25,037 bases of DNA from Chloroflexota bacterium. Lineage in GTDB: Bacteria; Chloroflexota; Anaerolineae; Anaerolineales; Anaerolineaceae. The stretch spans positions 1 through 25,037 of the forward strand of contig JAJUJY010000053.1 in NCBI GenBank assembly GCA_029265085.1. Direction: 5' to 3'. Shown here piece after piece: positions 15,233 through 24,800 of the stretch. The first letter of the stretch is position 1. Each line of letters opens with the position of its first letter. The notes under the pieces are model-generated. The model had not been told where the DNA came from, made no database searches, and saw nothing but the letters and a program-made list of their open reading frames with translations. The translations under genes were made by a program, and so were the position numbers.

Positions 15233-16258
15233 GTGAGAAAACCCAAAAAATTCCTATGGGCATTGTTATTACCCATTGTTTTAACCTTATCGAGCTGCAC
15301 TTCGCTATTACCAACAGCAACGCCCACCCCAACCTATGCTCCAACACAGATTGAACCGACCAGCACGCCGGAACCTTTGGGAAGTCTATCCAATCCAATC
15401 AAAATTGGTTATGTGCATTCTATCCAAGATCCCAGTTATGAAGATGCAGCCAAAAATATATCCCAATATCTCACAGAAACAACTGGAATTTCTGTAAGTC
15501 ATCAAATCTTTACCTCTTACCAGGCACTGATAGAAGAATTGAGCAGTGGCAAAATTCAAGCTGCGTGGCTGCCACCACTAACCTATATTTACGCACATCA
15601 GAAAAATATTGCCAATGTAAAACTAATTACCAACCATTTTGGAACGTATTTTTACGGAAGTCAAATTCTTGCAAATATCGAGAGTGGATTTGTGGTTTAT
15701 TTTGACCAGGCATCCAACCAAAGTACAACAGATGCCCTAACCGCCATGCAGCAATTGGATGGAAAGCGTGCTTGTTACGTAGAACCGACCTCAGCATCCG
15801 GATATATTTACCCTGCCGGGATTTTGCAAGAAAACAACCTGCAAACACAAGAATCCGTCTTTGTTCAATCCCATACAGCCGTAGTACGAGCTTTATATAT
15901 TAAGGGAATTTGCGATTTTGGGGTCACTTTTACTACCTCAGGCGATCCACGAACATCCTCAGCCGTAAGTGACCTTCCAGATGTAGCCAAACGAGTCATC
16001 ACCATTTGGCAAACCCCAGCCGATATACCCAACTTAAATTTCTCAGTCCATCCCTCCATATCGGAGGAAATGGTTGAACAACTCAGCACTGCCTTGATGG
16101 ACGATGCAGCCAATCCTGAAGGAAAAATCCTGATTACGCAAGCCAATGGGAATTATGATATCCAGGATCTGAAAGTAATTGACGATTCCGTGTATGACCC
16201 GCTGCGAAATGCTTTGGAAGCATTAGGTATTGATCCTGTATTATTGATTGGCAAATAA
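15233..16258 (+). CDS. PhnD-like phosphate/phosphonate-type ABC substrate-binding lipoprotein (solitary)
   Basis: A 341-residue exported lipoprotein. From GTG 15233 the signal MRKPKKFLWALLLPIVLTL leads to a lipobox ending in Cys22, then a Thr/Pro-rich linker. The mature domain shows the PhnD-like periplasmic binding fold: IKIGYVHSIQDPSYEDAAKN, a 'YQALIEELSSGKIQAAWLPP' segment, 'GKRACYVEPTSASGYIYPAG', and 'KGICDFGVTF'. GTG is preferred because GGAG lies just upstream and the signal peptide then starts with basic residues; an in-frame ATG at 15194 would add 13 residues without this support. No permease or ATPase is nearby, so it may use a transporter encoded elsewhere or act as a sensor. The ligand is unknown; phosphonate is not established. 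Confidence 0.82.
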   Translation: MRKPKKFLWALLLPIVLTLSSCTSLLPTATPTPTYAPTQIEPTSTPEPLGSLSNPIKIGYVHSIQDPSYEDAAKNISQYLTETTGISVSHQIFTSYQALIEELSSGKIQAAWLPPLTYIYAHQKNIANVKLITNHFGTYFYGSQILANIESGFVVYFDQASNQSTTDALTAMQQLDGKRACYVEPTSASGYIYPAGILQENNLQTQESVFVQSHTAVVRALYIKGICDFGVTFTTSGDPRTSSAVSDLPDVAKRVITIWQTPADIPNLNFSVHPSISEEMVEQLSTALMDDAANPEGKILITQANGNYDIQDLKVIDDSVYDPLRNALEALGIDPVLLIGK

Positions 16259-16318
16259 CGCAAACTGGCACAAACCTTGCACTATCTACCTTGTTGTATT
16301 TCGAACAATGAGGCGTGG

Positions 16319-16324
16319 TACAAT
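16319..16324 (+). promoter_or_regulatory. -10 box of the SanA-like gene, apparently leaderless
   Basis: TACAAT ends six bases before the ATG at 16331, with a T7 run between and no Shine-Dalgarno. The predicted transcript start falls at the start codon. TTGTAT (16294-16299), 19 bp upstream, is the best -35 candidate and is weak. Confidence 0.45.
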
Positions 16325-16330
16325 TTTTTT

Positions 16331-16978
16331 ATGCTAAGGAAAATATTACGCTTCACAGTTCGAATATTGATTGTGCTAGTCATAGCTGCCTTAATCATCC
16401 TGGGACTACCAACATTGATTACAGAGCTTTACGCACGTCCACGCACCTATTCAATCACCGATGTTCCTGCAAAACGCGTAGCCATCGTATTTGGCGCGGG
16501 CCTCTATCGAGATGGGCGCCCTACTCCCGTGCTGCGCGACCGAGTGGCAACTGCGGCAAAGTTATACTTTGACGGGAAAGTGGAAAAAATATTAATGAGC
16601 GGCGATAACCGCTTTGTTTATTACAATGAACCGGGTGCGATGCGGGAATATGCGCTTTCATTAGGTGTTCCGGATGAAGTGATCGTCCTGGATTATGCTG
16701 GCCGCCGTACATATGATACTTGCTATCGCGCAATACAAATTTTTGAAGTCCCTGAAGCCATTTTGGTTACCCAACAATTTCATTTACCCCGAGCAATTAT
16801 GACCTGCAACGCTTTAGGGCTCAAAAGTTTTGGTGTGGCTGCGGATCAGAGAGAATATAACCAGTATTCCCACCGATTTTGGAGAATACGGGAAATTCCA
16901 GCGACTCTGGTTGCCTACTGGGACGTATTTATCACCAGGCCGTTACCTGTATTGGGAAATAAAGAGCCGATCTTTTAA
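16331..16978 (+). CDS. SanA/YdcF-type DUF218 membrane protein
   Basis: A 215-residue protein with one N-terminal TM helix (~9-28) and a DUF218 domain, the family of E. coli SanA (vancomycin exclusion at high temperature) and YdcF. Visible motifs are FGAGLYRDGRPTPVLRDR (54-71), SGDN (90-93), the ADE-like DYAGRRTYDT (121-130), and TQQFHLPRA (147-155). SanA proteins affect envelope barrier function; the biochemical activity is not firmly known. I chose ATG 16331 because the -10-like TACAAT is immediately upstream and the basic MLRK before the TM helix is typical. An in-frame ATG at 16277 would add 18 unremarkable residues. The HD-domain gene follows by 36 bp. Confidence 0.85.
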   Translation: MLRKILRFTVRILIVLVIAALIILGLPTLITELYARPRTYSITDVPAKRVAIVFGAGLYRDGRPTPVLRDRVATAAKLYFDGKVEKILMSGDNRFVYYNEPGAMREYALSLGVPDEVIVLDYAGRRTYDTCYRAIQIFEVPEAILVTQQFHLPRAIMTCNALGLKSFGVAADQREYNQYSHRFWRIREIPATLVAYWDVFITRPLPVLGNKEPIF

Positions 16979-17014
16979 CAATAAAAAAATTAATTAACCT
17001 ATTTGGAGACCAAC

Positions 17015-17587
17015 ATGGATCGTCAAGAAGCGCTCGAAATTGTGCGTGAGTATGTAAAAAATGAAAGTTTAGTCAATCATATGCTTTGTGTGGAAACTGC
17101 GATGCGTTGGTACGCAGAAAAGATGAATCAAGACGTTGATACATGGGGAATTACTGGCTTATTACATGATTTTGATTGGGAAATCCACCCCACCCTGGAA
17201 GAGCATCCTCAGGCTGGTGTTCCCCTCTTACGCAGCCGTAATGTCCCAGAAGAAATCATCCGGGCAATCCAGAGTCATGCAGAACATACCGGGGTTCCTC
17301 GAGAATCGTTGATGGAAAAAGCCCTGTTTGCTTGTGATGAAATCACGGGTCTGGTAACCGCAGTCGCGCTGGTGCGGCCATCCCGTTCATTGTATGACCT
17401 GACGGCATCATCGGTAAAAAAGAAATGGAAAGATCGCGCTTTTGCGGCTGGAGCCAACCGGGCTGAAATCGAGCAAGGCGCAGCCGAATTCGGTGTTGAA
17501 TTGTGGGCGCATGTAGATAATGTCATATTGGCTATGCGCAATATCGCCCCGGTAATCGGCTTGGAAGGCAATCTTTCTCCTCAGTAA
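17015..17587 (+). CDS. HD-domain (HDIG-type) metal-dependent phosphohydrolase-like protein
   Basis: A 190-residue soluble protein. The HD metal ligands are visible: His22 in NHMLCVE, His51-Asp52 in GLLHDFDWE, His64 in EEHPQAG, His88 and His91 in QSHAEHTG, and Asp108 in ACDEITG. HD proteins hydrolyse phosphoester bonds of nucleotides or related compounds; the substrate here is unknown. The order of motifs matches the widespread 'HDIG domain-containing protein' family of about 180-200 residues. ATG 17015 is preferred, with GGAG (17005-17008) six bases upstream; an in-frame TTG at 17003 overlaps that site. It is probably co-transcribed with the SanA-like gene before it and possibly the next gene (24 bp later). 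Confidence 0.87.
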   Translation: MDRQEALEIVREYVKNESLVNHMLCVETAMRWYAEKMNQDVDTWGITGLLHDFDWEIHPTLEEHPQAGVPLLRSRNVPEEIIRAIQSHAEHTGVPRESLMEKALFACDEITGLVTAVALVRPSRSLYDLTASSVKKKWKDRAFAAGANRAEIEQGAAEFGVELWAHVDNVILAMRNIAPVIGLEGNLSPQ

Positions 17588-17611
17588 TTTGCTCCCCAGG
17601 AAGGTTTTTCT

Positions 17612-18715
17612 ATGTCACTTCAAGGCAAAGGTTTTTTCATTTGGAAAGTTCGCGATTGCGAAGGCGGAAATCCAGCCGCCATTGCAAATGCTGCCCAAGC
17701 CGCAGGGTTTACCCATGTGTTAATTAAAATTGCAGATGGTCCTTACACCTATAATGTTGATCGAAATACCAATCAAGACCTGGTTCCGCCGGTGGTTCAG
17801 GCTTTGCGTGAGAAAAACATGCGTGTCTGGGGCTGGCATTATGTATATGGCAACAACCCAATTGGCGAAGCCAATATTGCCATTCGGCGTTTACAAGAGC
17901 TTGGCCTGGAAGGTTATGTAATCGATGCCGAGGCTGAATATAAACAGCCTGGTAAAGCAAACGCAGCATCTGCTTATCTGACTCGATTGCGCTCCAGCTT
18001 GCCAAATCTCCCGTTTGCCTTGAGCTCATATCGTTATCCTACCTATCACCCACAGCTCCCCTGGAAAACTTTCCTAGAGAAAGTTGACTTCAATATGCCG
18101 CAGGTTTACTGGGAACAGGCGCATAACCCGGATGCGCAGCTAAAACGCTGCGTCCGCGAATTTCAAGCCCTTACCCCTGTTCGGCCTGTGATCCCAACCG
18201 GCCCAGCATACACCGTAGGTGGATGGAAACCCACGGAAGCCGACATTAAATCATTTCTGGATACAACCCGTGAATTAAAACTAAATGCAGTGAATTTCTT
18301 CTCCTGGGACGAGTGCAAAGCTAGAGTTCCCTATATCTGGGATACTGTTTCCGCTTATCAATGGGGAGCAGCCCCTCCTCCGCCCGCCGACATCTCGGAC
18401 CGCTGGATTGCCGCATTAAACACACGGGATCCCAATAAAGTCATCGCATTATATATCCTGGATGCAGTTCATATCACCTCAGCCAGAACCATTCAGGGTA
18501 TTGAGGCGATTCGCGCCTGGTACCAAAATTTGTTCACTCAAATTTTACCCAATGCAACTTTTACATTAACCGGTTTTTCTGGGGTTGGAAATTCACGTCA
18601 TATCACCTGGACCGCAGTATCATCAGCGGGAAAAGTTTCCAATGGAAACGATACCATCGGGATGCTGGACGGGAAAATTGCCTATCATTATTCTTATTTC
18701 ACAATCACAAAATAA
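17612..18715 (+). CDS. TIM-barrel glycosidase-like protein fused to a C-terminal SnoaL/NTF2-like domain
   Basis: A 367-residue protein without a signal peptide or TM helix. Residues ~5-250 read as a (beta/alpha)8 barrel: GFTHVLIKIADG (32-43), MRVWGWHYVYG (70-80), an acidic strand YVIDAEAEY (102-110) of the kind that carries catalytic acids in GH25/GH18-like enzymes, FALSSYRYP (135-143), FNMPQVYWEQ (160-169), and NFFSWDECKA (228-237). A Pro-rich linker (253-260) leads to an NTF2/SnoaL-like domain (262-367), with 'ISDRWIAALNTRDPNKVIAL' and 'TIQGIEAIRAWYQNLFTQIL'. Enzyme activity is not proven, and I do not recognise a named family for the whole chain. AGGAAGG lies seven bases before the ATG. 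A terminator follows. Confidence 0.75.
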   Translation: MSLQGKGFFIWKVRDCEGGNPAAIANAAQAAGFTHVLIKIADGPYTYNVDRNTNQDLVPPVVQALREKNMRVWGWHYVYGNNPIGEANIAIRRLQELGLEGYVIDAEAEYKQPGKANAASAYLTRLRSSLPNLPFALSSYRYPTYHPQLPWKTFLEKVDFNMPQVYWEQAHNPDAQLKRCVREFQALTPVRPVIPTGPAYTVGGWKPTEADIKSFLDTTRELKLNAVNFFSWDECKARVPYIWDTVSAYQWGAAPPPPADISDRWIAALNTRDPNKVIALYILDAVHITSARTIQGIEAIRAWYQNLFTQILPNATFTLTGFSGVGNSRHITWTAVSSAGKVSNGNDTIGMLDGKIAYHYSYFTITK

Positions 18716-18726
18716 ACTCTACCGTT

Positions 18727-18769
18727 AAAAAACAATGGGCTGCTTATTCCGTTCAGCCCATTGTTTTAT
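18727..18769. terminator. Bidirectional rho-independent terminator
   Basis: A 10-bp stem CAATGGGCTG/CAGCCCATTG (18733-18742 and 18754-18763) extended by four A-T pairs, with an 11-nt loop. A-run and T-run flanks give U-tracts on both strands. It ends the TIM-barrel gene (+) and the topoisomerase gene (-, stop 18779-18781). Confidence 0.9.
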
Positions 18770-18778
18770 TTCATCGAC

Positions 18779-21721
18779 TTAATCGCTGCCTTCTGTCCCG
18801 GTTTTCTTTCTTACCGACTTTTTTGGTGCAGGCGCTTCTGGCTCTGCAGGCAGTTCAAATAGCCCAGGCTGCTTGCCGCGCTTTCCAGCAGCAGGTTTTT
18901 CTACAGGCTGCACAACTCCCGGCTGCCTTGATTTTGCTTTTGAAGCAGGCTTTTCGACTGTTTGGGGCGTGGTGGCAGTTTTTGAGGTAGATTTTTTTTC
19001 TTTTGCTGGGCTTGCAGCAGAAGTAGTGCTCTTTTTTGTTGCAGCCTTTGACCTTGCCGCAGGTTTTTTATCCTCGGTTAGCGTACCAACCTTTTTCTTT
19101 GCGGTAGAAGTTCCGGCTCCTTCTGCTTTCTTCGGCGCTGCTGTGGTAGCTGCTTTTCCCGCACCTTTTTTTGCAGAGGCTGGCTTGTCTTTATCTTGGG
19201 TTGCAACAGTTTTTTTCCCACCCGAACCAGTATCCGTTTTTTCTGTCCGGCTGCGGCTTTTCTTCGGCATTCCTTCAGTCGGCTTCTCCCACAACAACAG
19301 ACCATCGTCCAAAGATGTCAGGCGAATAATCTCATCGTCCCGGATCGTTAAATAATCTTTTCCGCTGGCCATTCGCTTCATTGCCGGAACTTCATCCAAA
19401 CGAATTCCTTTCGCCGCCAACCTCCTGAAATGAATTAATCCTGATTGGGTTGGTTTTCCATACAGCATGCCTACCAAACCACCTGCTTTGCCAGGTTTAC
19501 AGGCAATTACTCCCTGTCCATAACGACCTTGCAAAACCAGTTGATCATCCGGGATGCGCCAGGCTTTTCCATCAGCCCCCAACAAGAACAAATCAGATCC
19601 GCCTGCATAGCGGCAAGCACCAATAACTTCGTCAGTCGCGCCTAGCTTTATTCCATTTACTCCGGCGGCCACTAATCCCATTGGGCGTACATCTTCCTCA
19701 GAAAATCGGATGGTCATTCCACTCTGACTGGTAAGAATCAATTCCGATTTTCCATCGACAATAAAAGCCCATCCCAATCGATCTTCTGCATTGACTTTCG
19801 CTAAGGTGAACAATTGGCTGGAAGGACCGGGTAATTCTTCTAATTTGGTCTTTTTAACCAATCCTGCCCGCGTCACAGTGACAACCGTGTATTCTTCCAT
19901 TTCTGCATTTCTCGACGGGACTGAGAATACTGTGACAATTTTTTGATCCTCAGCAAATGCAGTTAGTTTATGGATCGAAACACCTTCATAAAAATTTTCT
20001 GCTTCAGGTAAGGCCTGGACCAAAACGGCTGCTGATTTTCCATCCTCAGCGGCAATATACAAGGTATGGTGTGTATTTGTTTTTAGTGCAAATACTGGTG
20101 CTTGCTTGCCGCTAACCTTGGGCAATTTTTCACCCATTGTTCGCGCAACCAGTCCATCCGCAGTAATTCCCACCCAAACCGGAACGGCTGGCATTAAATC
20201 CGTTGTTGTCAGATAATTCTTTGCTTGTTCACCTTTTCCTAAAGCAACAATTTGTGTTCGCCGCCGGTCATTGTATAACTGTTTCATTTGAAGCAGCTCA
20301 GTTTCAACAGCCATACGCAATTTTTTCGGTGATGACAGCAAAGCTTCAAGATCTTTAATGGTTTGTAAGACTTCCTTGTATTCAAGCTCAATTTTCTTGC
20401 GTTCCAATGCAGCCAGGCGGCGCAACTGCATTTCTAAAATCGCATTCGCCTGTAGCTGGCTTAACGCATATCGTTTCATCAATTTTGCACGGGCATCATC
20501 CACATCTTCTGCTTTACGAATCAAATTGATGATTTCATCCAAATTTTTTAATGCGATTCGATACCCCTCAAGGATATGAGCGCGAGCACGAGCCTTTTCC
20601 AAATCAAATTCAGATCGCCTGCGAACAACATTAATCCGGTGTTCCAAATACACCCGCAAGGCTTGTTTTAGGGACAGCAACCGGGGTTCTCCATCCACCA
20701 ATGCAAGCATATTAAACCGAATGGTTGATTCTAGCGGGGTTCTCCGGTACAGCTCACGGATAACATGCTCTGTCTCTGCAACCTTATTTAATTCAATCAC
20801 CACCCGCATTCCCTGGCGGTCTGATTCATCCCGCAAATCACTGATGCCTTCCAATTCTCCTTCACGGGCAAGATCTGCTATACGTTCAATTAACGAGGAT
20901 TTATTGGTTTGGTATGGCAGCTCGGTAATGATGATCCGGCTCTTCCCACGCCCCATATCTTCCATGTGAACTTTACCGCGCAAAGTTACTTTACCTTTGC
21001 CAGTGGCATAAGCGGTCAATAAATCATCTTCGCCCTCTTGCTGCAATATTATGCCGCCGGTCGGGAAATCGGGTCCCTTAACAAACTTCATCAAATCAGA
21101 GACATTGACATCTTCGAGCTTATCCCAATTCTCCAGCATGAAACCTAATGCATCCACTACCTCACCAAGATTATGCGGAGGAATGGAGGTCGCCATACCC
21201 ACTGCAATACCACTAGCCCCATTCACCAATAAATTTGGAATCGCCGCGGGTAAAACTTCCGGCTCATTGAGCGTATCATCAAAATTGCGGGTAAAATTAA
21301 CCGTATTACGATCCAGCTGGGTTAATAATTCAAGCGCAATTGGGGCAATTCTGGCTTCGGTATAACGCATCGCAGCAGGCGGGTCACCATCAACACTACC
21401 AAAATTACCCTGACCATCCACCAAGGGATAACGCATCGTGAAATCCTGCGCCATACGAGCCATCGCTTCATACACCGCTAAATCACCGTGAGGGTGATAC
21501 TTGCCAAGAACTTCACCTACAATTCTGGCTGATTTCTTATAAGCCGTGTCGGATCGTAATCCTAATTCATGCATCCCGTAGAGAATTCGCCGCTGTACTG
21601 GCTTTAAACCGTCTCTAGCATCCGGAAGCGCTCGAGCAACGATCACACTCATGGCATAATCCAGATACGATTGCTGCATTTCCTGATCGATATTTACTCT
21701 ACGGACCATTCCAATTTCCAT
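18779..21721 (-). CDS. gyrA: Type IIA DNA topoisomerase subunit A (DNA gyrase A-like) with Lys/Ala-rich C-terminal tail
   Basis: A 980-residue DNA cleavage/religation subunit. It works with GyrB (not in the window) to change supercoiling. The N-terminal breakage-reunion domain has YHPHGD (75-80), QGNFGS (104-109) and catalytic Tyr120 in [10 protein letters not shown]. The CTD (~500-810) shows gyrase-type beta-pinwheel blades, such as [19 protein letters not shown] canonical GyrA box (QRRGGRG-type) is not seen; the nearest is QGRYGQG at 731-737, so ParC-like behaviour is possible. Leu81 occupies the position of E. coli Ser83, and Glu85 that of Asp87. Residues ~819-980 are a low-complexity Lys/Ala/Ser/Thr tail absent from typical GyrA (~800-875 residues). 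GGGAG lies six bases before the ATG, and a candidate promoter is just upstream. Confidence 0.9.
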   Translation of the reverse strand: MEIGMVRRVNIDQEMQQSYLDYAMSVIVARALPDARDGLKPVQRRILYGMHELGLRSDTAYKKSARIVGEVLGKYHPHGDLAVYEAMARMAQDFTMRYPLVDGQGNFGSVDGDPPAAMRYTEARIAPIALELLTQLDRNTVNFTRNFDDTLNEPEVLPAAIPNLLVNGASGIAVGMATSIPPHNLGEVVDALGFMLENWDKLEDVNVSDLMKFVKGPDFPTGGIILQQEGEDDLLTAYATGKGKVTLRGKVHMEDMGRGKSRIIITELPYQTNKSSLIERIADLAREGELEGISDLRDESDRQGMRVVIELNKVAETEHVIRELYRRTPLESTIRFNMLALVDGEPRLLSLKQALRVYLEHRINVVRRRSEFDLEKARARAHILEGYRIALKNLDEIINLIRKAEDVDDARAKLMKRYALSQLQANAILEMQLRRLAALERKKIELEYKEVLQTIKDLEALLSSPKKLRMAVETELLQMKQLYNDRRRTQIVALGKGEQAKNYLTTTDLMPAVPVWVGITADGLVARTMGEKLPKVSGKQAPVFALKTNTHHTLYIAAEDGKSAAVLVQALPEAENFYEGVSIHKLTAFAEDQKIVTVFSVPSRNAEMEEYTVVTVTRAGLVKKTKLEELPGPSSQLFTLAKVNAEDRLGWAFIVDGKSELILTSQSGMTIRFSEEDVRPMGLVAAGVNGIKLGATDEVIGACRYAGGSDLFLLGADGKAWRIPDDQLVLQGRYGQGVIACKPGKAGGLVGMLYGKPTQSGLIHFRRLAAKGIRLDEVPAMKRMASGKDYLTIRDDEIIRLTSLDDGLLLWEKPTEGMPKKSRSRTEKTDTGSGGKKTVATQDKDKPASAKKGAGKAATTAAPKKAEGAGTSTAKKKVGTLTEDKKPAARSKAATKKSTTSAASPAKEKKSTSKTATTPQTVEKPASKAKSRQPGVVQPVEKPAAGKRGKQPGLFELPAEPEAPAPKKSVRKKTGTEGSD

Positions 21722-21755
21722 ATGTGACTCCCGTCATTTGGTAAAAGCTGAACTT

Positions 21756-21785
21756 AGTTTATCACGGCTATCCAAGATGTGCTAA
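21756..21785 (-). promoter_or_regulatory. Candidate promoter of the gyrA-like gene
   Basis: On the minus strand, TTAGCA (21785-21780) and TAAACT (21761-21756) are separated by 18 bp, each matching four of six consensus bases. They lie 35-64 bp before the ATG and just after the rpoC terminator's U-run. Confidence 0.4.
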
Positions 21786-21799
21786 CCATTCTACTTTAT

Positions 21800-21832
21800 G
21801 AAAAAAATAAGCCTGGATTACTCCAGGCTTAT
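21800..21832 (-). terminator. rpoC rho-independent terminator
   Basis: An 11-bp perfect stem (ATAAGCCTGGA, 21807-21817, and TCCAGGCTTAT, 21822-21832) with a TTAC loop. On the minus strand it is followed by six to seven U residues. It lies 19 bp after the rpoC stop and separates rpoC from the gyrA-like gene. Confidence 0.92.
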
Positions 21833-21850
21833 CTCTGGTTTGGAATTTTA

Positions 21851-24800
21851 TTAATCGGCAGTGGTCAAATTCGCAACAGACACGCGCGAGGTTTCCTTAG
21901 CCACTTCATCGTTAACAAGCCGCCCATATTGGAAGCCTGTTCCAGCCGGGATGAGCTTACCGATAATGACGTTTTCCTTCAAACCGTATAGCGGATCTTC
22001 GGCTCCGGCAATCGCTGCGCCAGCAAGCACCTTAATCGTGTGTTGGAAGGATGACGCCGACAGGAAGGAATCCGTGCTAAGTGAAGCCTTGGTTACACCC
22101 AGCAGGATCTCAATATACCGTGCGGGTTGTTTACCCTGTGCTACCAATTGTTCGTTCACTTTACGGATCTCCAGGCGTTCCACCAGGTCCATCGGCAAGT
22201 AGGCAGAATCACCTGGGCGGATAACCTGAACTTTACCCAGCAGCTTGCGGATAATCACCTCAAAGTGTTTGTCATTGATATTCTGACCCTGAGCGCGGTA
22301 CACGTTCTGAATTTCAGAGAGCAAGTACATCTGGCAGGCTTCGCGGCCCTTGATGCGCAAAACAGTATGCGGATTGAGAGAACCTTCCGTCAAAGGCTGG
22401 CCAGCTTCAACATGCTCGCCATCTTTAATCAGTAAGCGTGATGTACTGGGGATCTCGTATTCCTCTGTCTCTCGTTGTTCGTAAGAAACAATCGCCTTGC
22501 GGTCTTCAATGCGGACGCGCCCCATGTGTTGAGCAGTAATGGCTGCTTCACCCTGGGTTGCAATAGGATCACCTAATGAAACTGTGGTTTCATCAGAAAC
22601 GGTGATCGTCCAACCTTCTGGAACATCGTACTCATCACTGACCATTTCGCTGTGCTCAACCCGCACAATGCGCTGATCAGAATAACGATCCGATTGGATA
22701 ACTCGAGCAACACCAGCGATGCGAGTAATCACAGCCTCACCTTTAGGAGCACGGCGGGCTTCAAACAATTCTTCCACGCGCGGAAGACCAGTTGTAATAT
22801 CGCCTCCAGCCGCCACACCACCGGTATGGAAAGTACGCAGAGTCAACTGAGTACCAGGTTCACCAATGGATTGCGCGGCAACCGTACCAACGGCAGAACC
22901 TAAATCGACCATCTTACCACGGCCCAGGTCCATACCATAGCAGCGAGCGCAGATACCATGAGTCAGTTCGCAGGTTAATGGAGAGCGAACTTTCACAGCG
23001 TCAATACCAGCGGCCAACACCTTGCGGATGCGGTCGTGGTCGAGCATCTCATTCCGTTCTGCCAACACCTCACCCGTCATGGGGTCAATTACACGTGCAG
23101 CAATCATTCGACCATACAGGCGAACGGACATAGGCTGCCCGGCGACATCATCGGATTTACGGATCCAGATACCGTCCTGGCTGCCGCAATCCTCATCATT
23201 GACGTTCATATCCTGAGCCACATCCACCAGGCGGCGGGTCAAATAACCAGCGTCAGCAGTACGCAGCGCGGTATCGGCCAGACCTTTCCGAGCACCATGC
23301 GTGGAGATGAAGTATTCCAACGCGGTCAAACCTTCGCGAAAGTTTGACTGAATCGGCAAACGAATGATACGGCCAGACGGATCTGCCATCAAACCACGCA
23401 TACCGGCTAACTGAGAAATTGGGCCGAAACCACCTTTGGTCGCTCCGGAGTTCGCCATCGTAGCCAGGTTGCCGTTCGGATCCATTGCCTTACGCACTGC
23501 ATCCGAAACTTCCTTGGTTGTTTGCTGCCAGATTTCAATTTCACGCTCATTGCGTTCCTGTTCAGTTAACAAACCACGGCGGTAAGACCGCTGCACAGTC
23601 TCGATTCCTTGCAATGCGCGATTGAGAATTTCCTGCTTTTGTGACGGCATGGTAATATCAGCCACCGCGATTGTTGAGCCGGAACGCATAGCGTACTCAA
23701 ACCCAATATCTTTTACTTTATCAGCCACATCGGTGGTTACATCTTCGCCGCAGATTTCATACACTTCGGCAATCAGGTCTTTCACGCCGCCTTTGTCCAA
23801 AGCTTCGTTCATGAACTGGACTTTTTCCGGTAAGATCCGGTTGAAAATTGCCCGGCCAACCGTGGTCTCAACCAACTGGCGGCGTTTGTTCATTAACCGA
23901 TTGCCTTGTTCATCATAATAGGTATCGACCAGAAGTTTGATATGAGAGTGAATTTCGACCTGATCTAATTGATAAGCCAATTCAACTTCGTCGATACTCG
24001 CAAATACACGACCATCACCCTTATGGGTCAGATTGTCTTTTACAGTAAGGTAATAAACACCCAACACCATATCTTTCGATGGGCTGATGATGGGTTCGCC
24101 GTCTGCGGGTTTTAACAGGTTACGCGAGGAAAGCATCAAGGTGCGCGCTTCATACACCGCTTTTTCAGACAGCGGCACGTGCACAGCCATTTGATCACCA
24201 TCAAAGTCGGCGTTGAAAGCAGTGGTCACCAATGGATGTAACTGGATTGCGCTACCTTCGATCAAAATTGGCTCGAACGCCTGAATACCCAAACGGTGCA
24301 GGGTTGGCGCGCGGTTCAGGAGAACAGGGCGTTCTTTAATGACCTCTTCCAACACTTCCCATACCTCGGGGCGGTTACGTTCAATGAACCGGCGAGCGCC
24401 TTTCACATTAGCTGCATAGTTATGAGAAACTAAGCGCGCAATGACAAACGGGCGGAAGAGCTCTAAAGCCATGTTCTTAGGCAGACCGCACTGGTAAAGT
24501 TTCAAAGTCGGGCCAACGACAATAACCGAACGACCAGAATAGTCCACGCGTTTACCGAGCAGGTTGCGGCGGAAGCGGCCTTTCTTACCCTTGAGCATAT
24601 CAGACAAGGATTTCAATTCACGGCGTCCGCGGCGAGATAGAGCCTTACCACGCTGCGAATTATCAATCAACGAGTCTACTGCTTCTTGAAGCATACGCTT
24701 CTCGTTGCGAACGATCACATCCGGTGCACCCAACTCAAGCAAACGCTTAAGACGATTGTTGCGATTAATCACACGGCGGTAAAGATCGTTTAAGTCAGAG

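Noticed and set aside
14382..15236. A 284-codon open frame on the plus strand, overlapping the lipM end
   Set aside because: It lies opposite the DUF4230 gene, whose conserved motifs are clear. Its Ser/Ile-rich translation resembles nothing and it has no ribosome site.
16277..16330. Upstream ATG extending the SanA-like protein by 18 residues
   Set aside because: The -10-like TACAAT falls inside this extension, and the residues match no part of the family's usual N-terminus.
17003..17014. TTG start extending the HD-domain protein by four residues
   Set aside because: The TTG overlaps the GGAG that serves the ATG at 17015, which has ideal spacing.
18873..19355. A 160-codon plus-strand frame with a hydrophobic, Ala/Phe/Val-rich translation
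   Set aside because: It is the antisense of the Lys/Ala-rich gyrA tail; Lys codons read as Phe on the other strand produce a false membrane-like protein.
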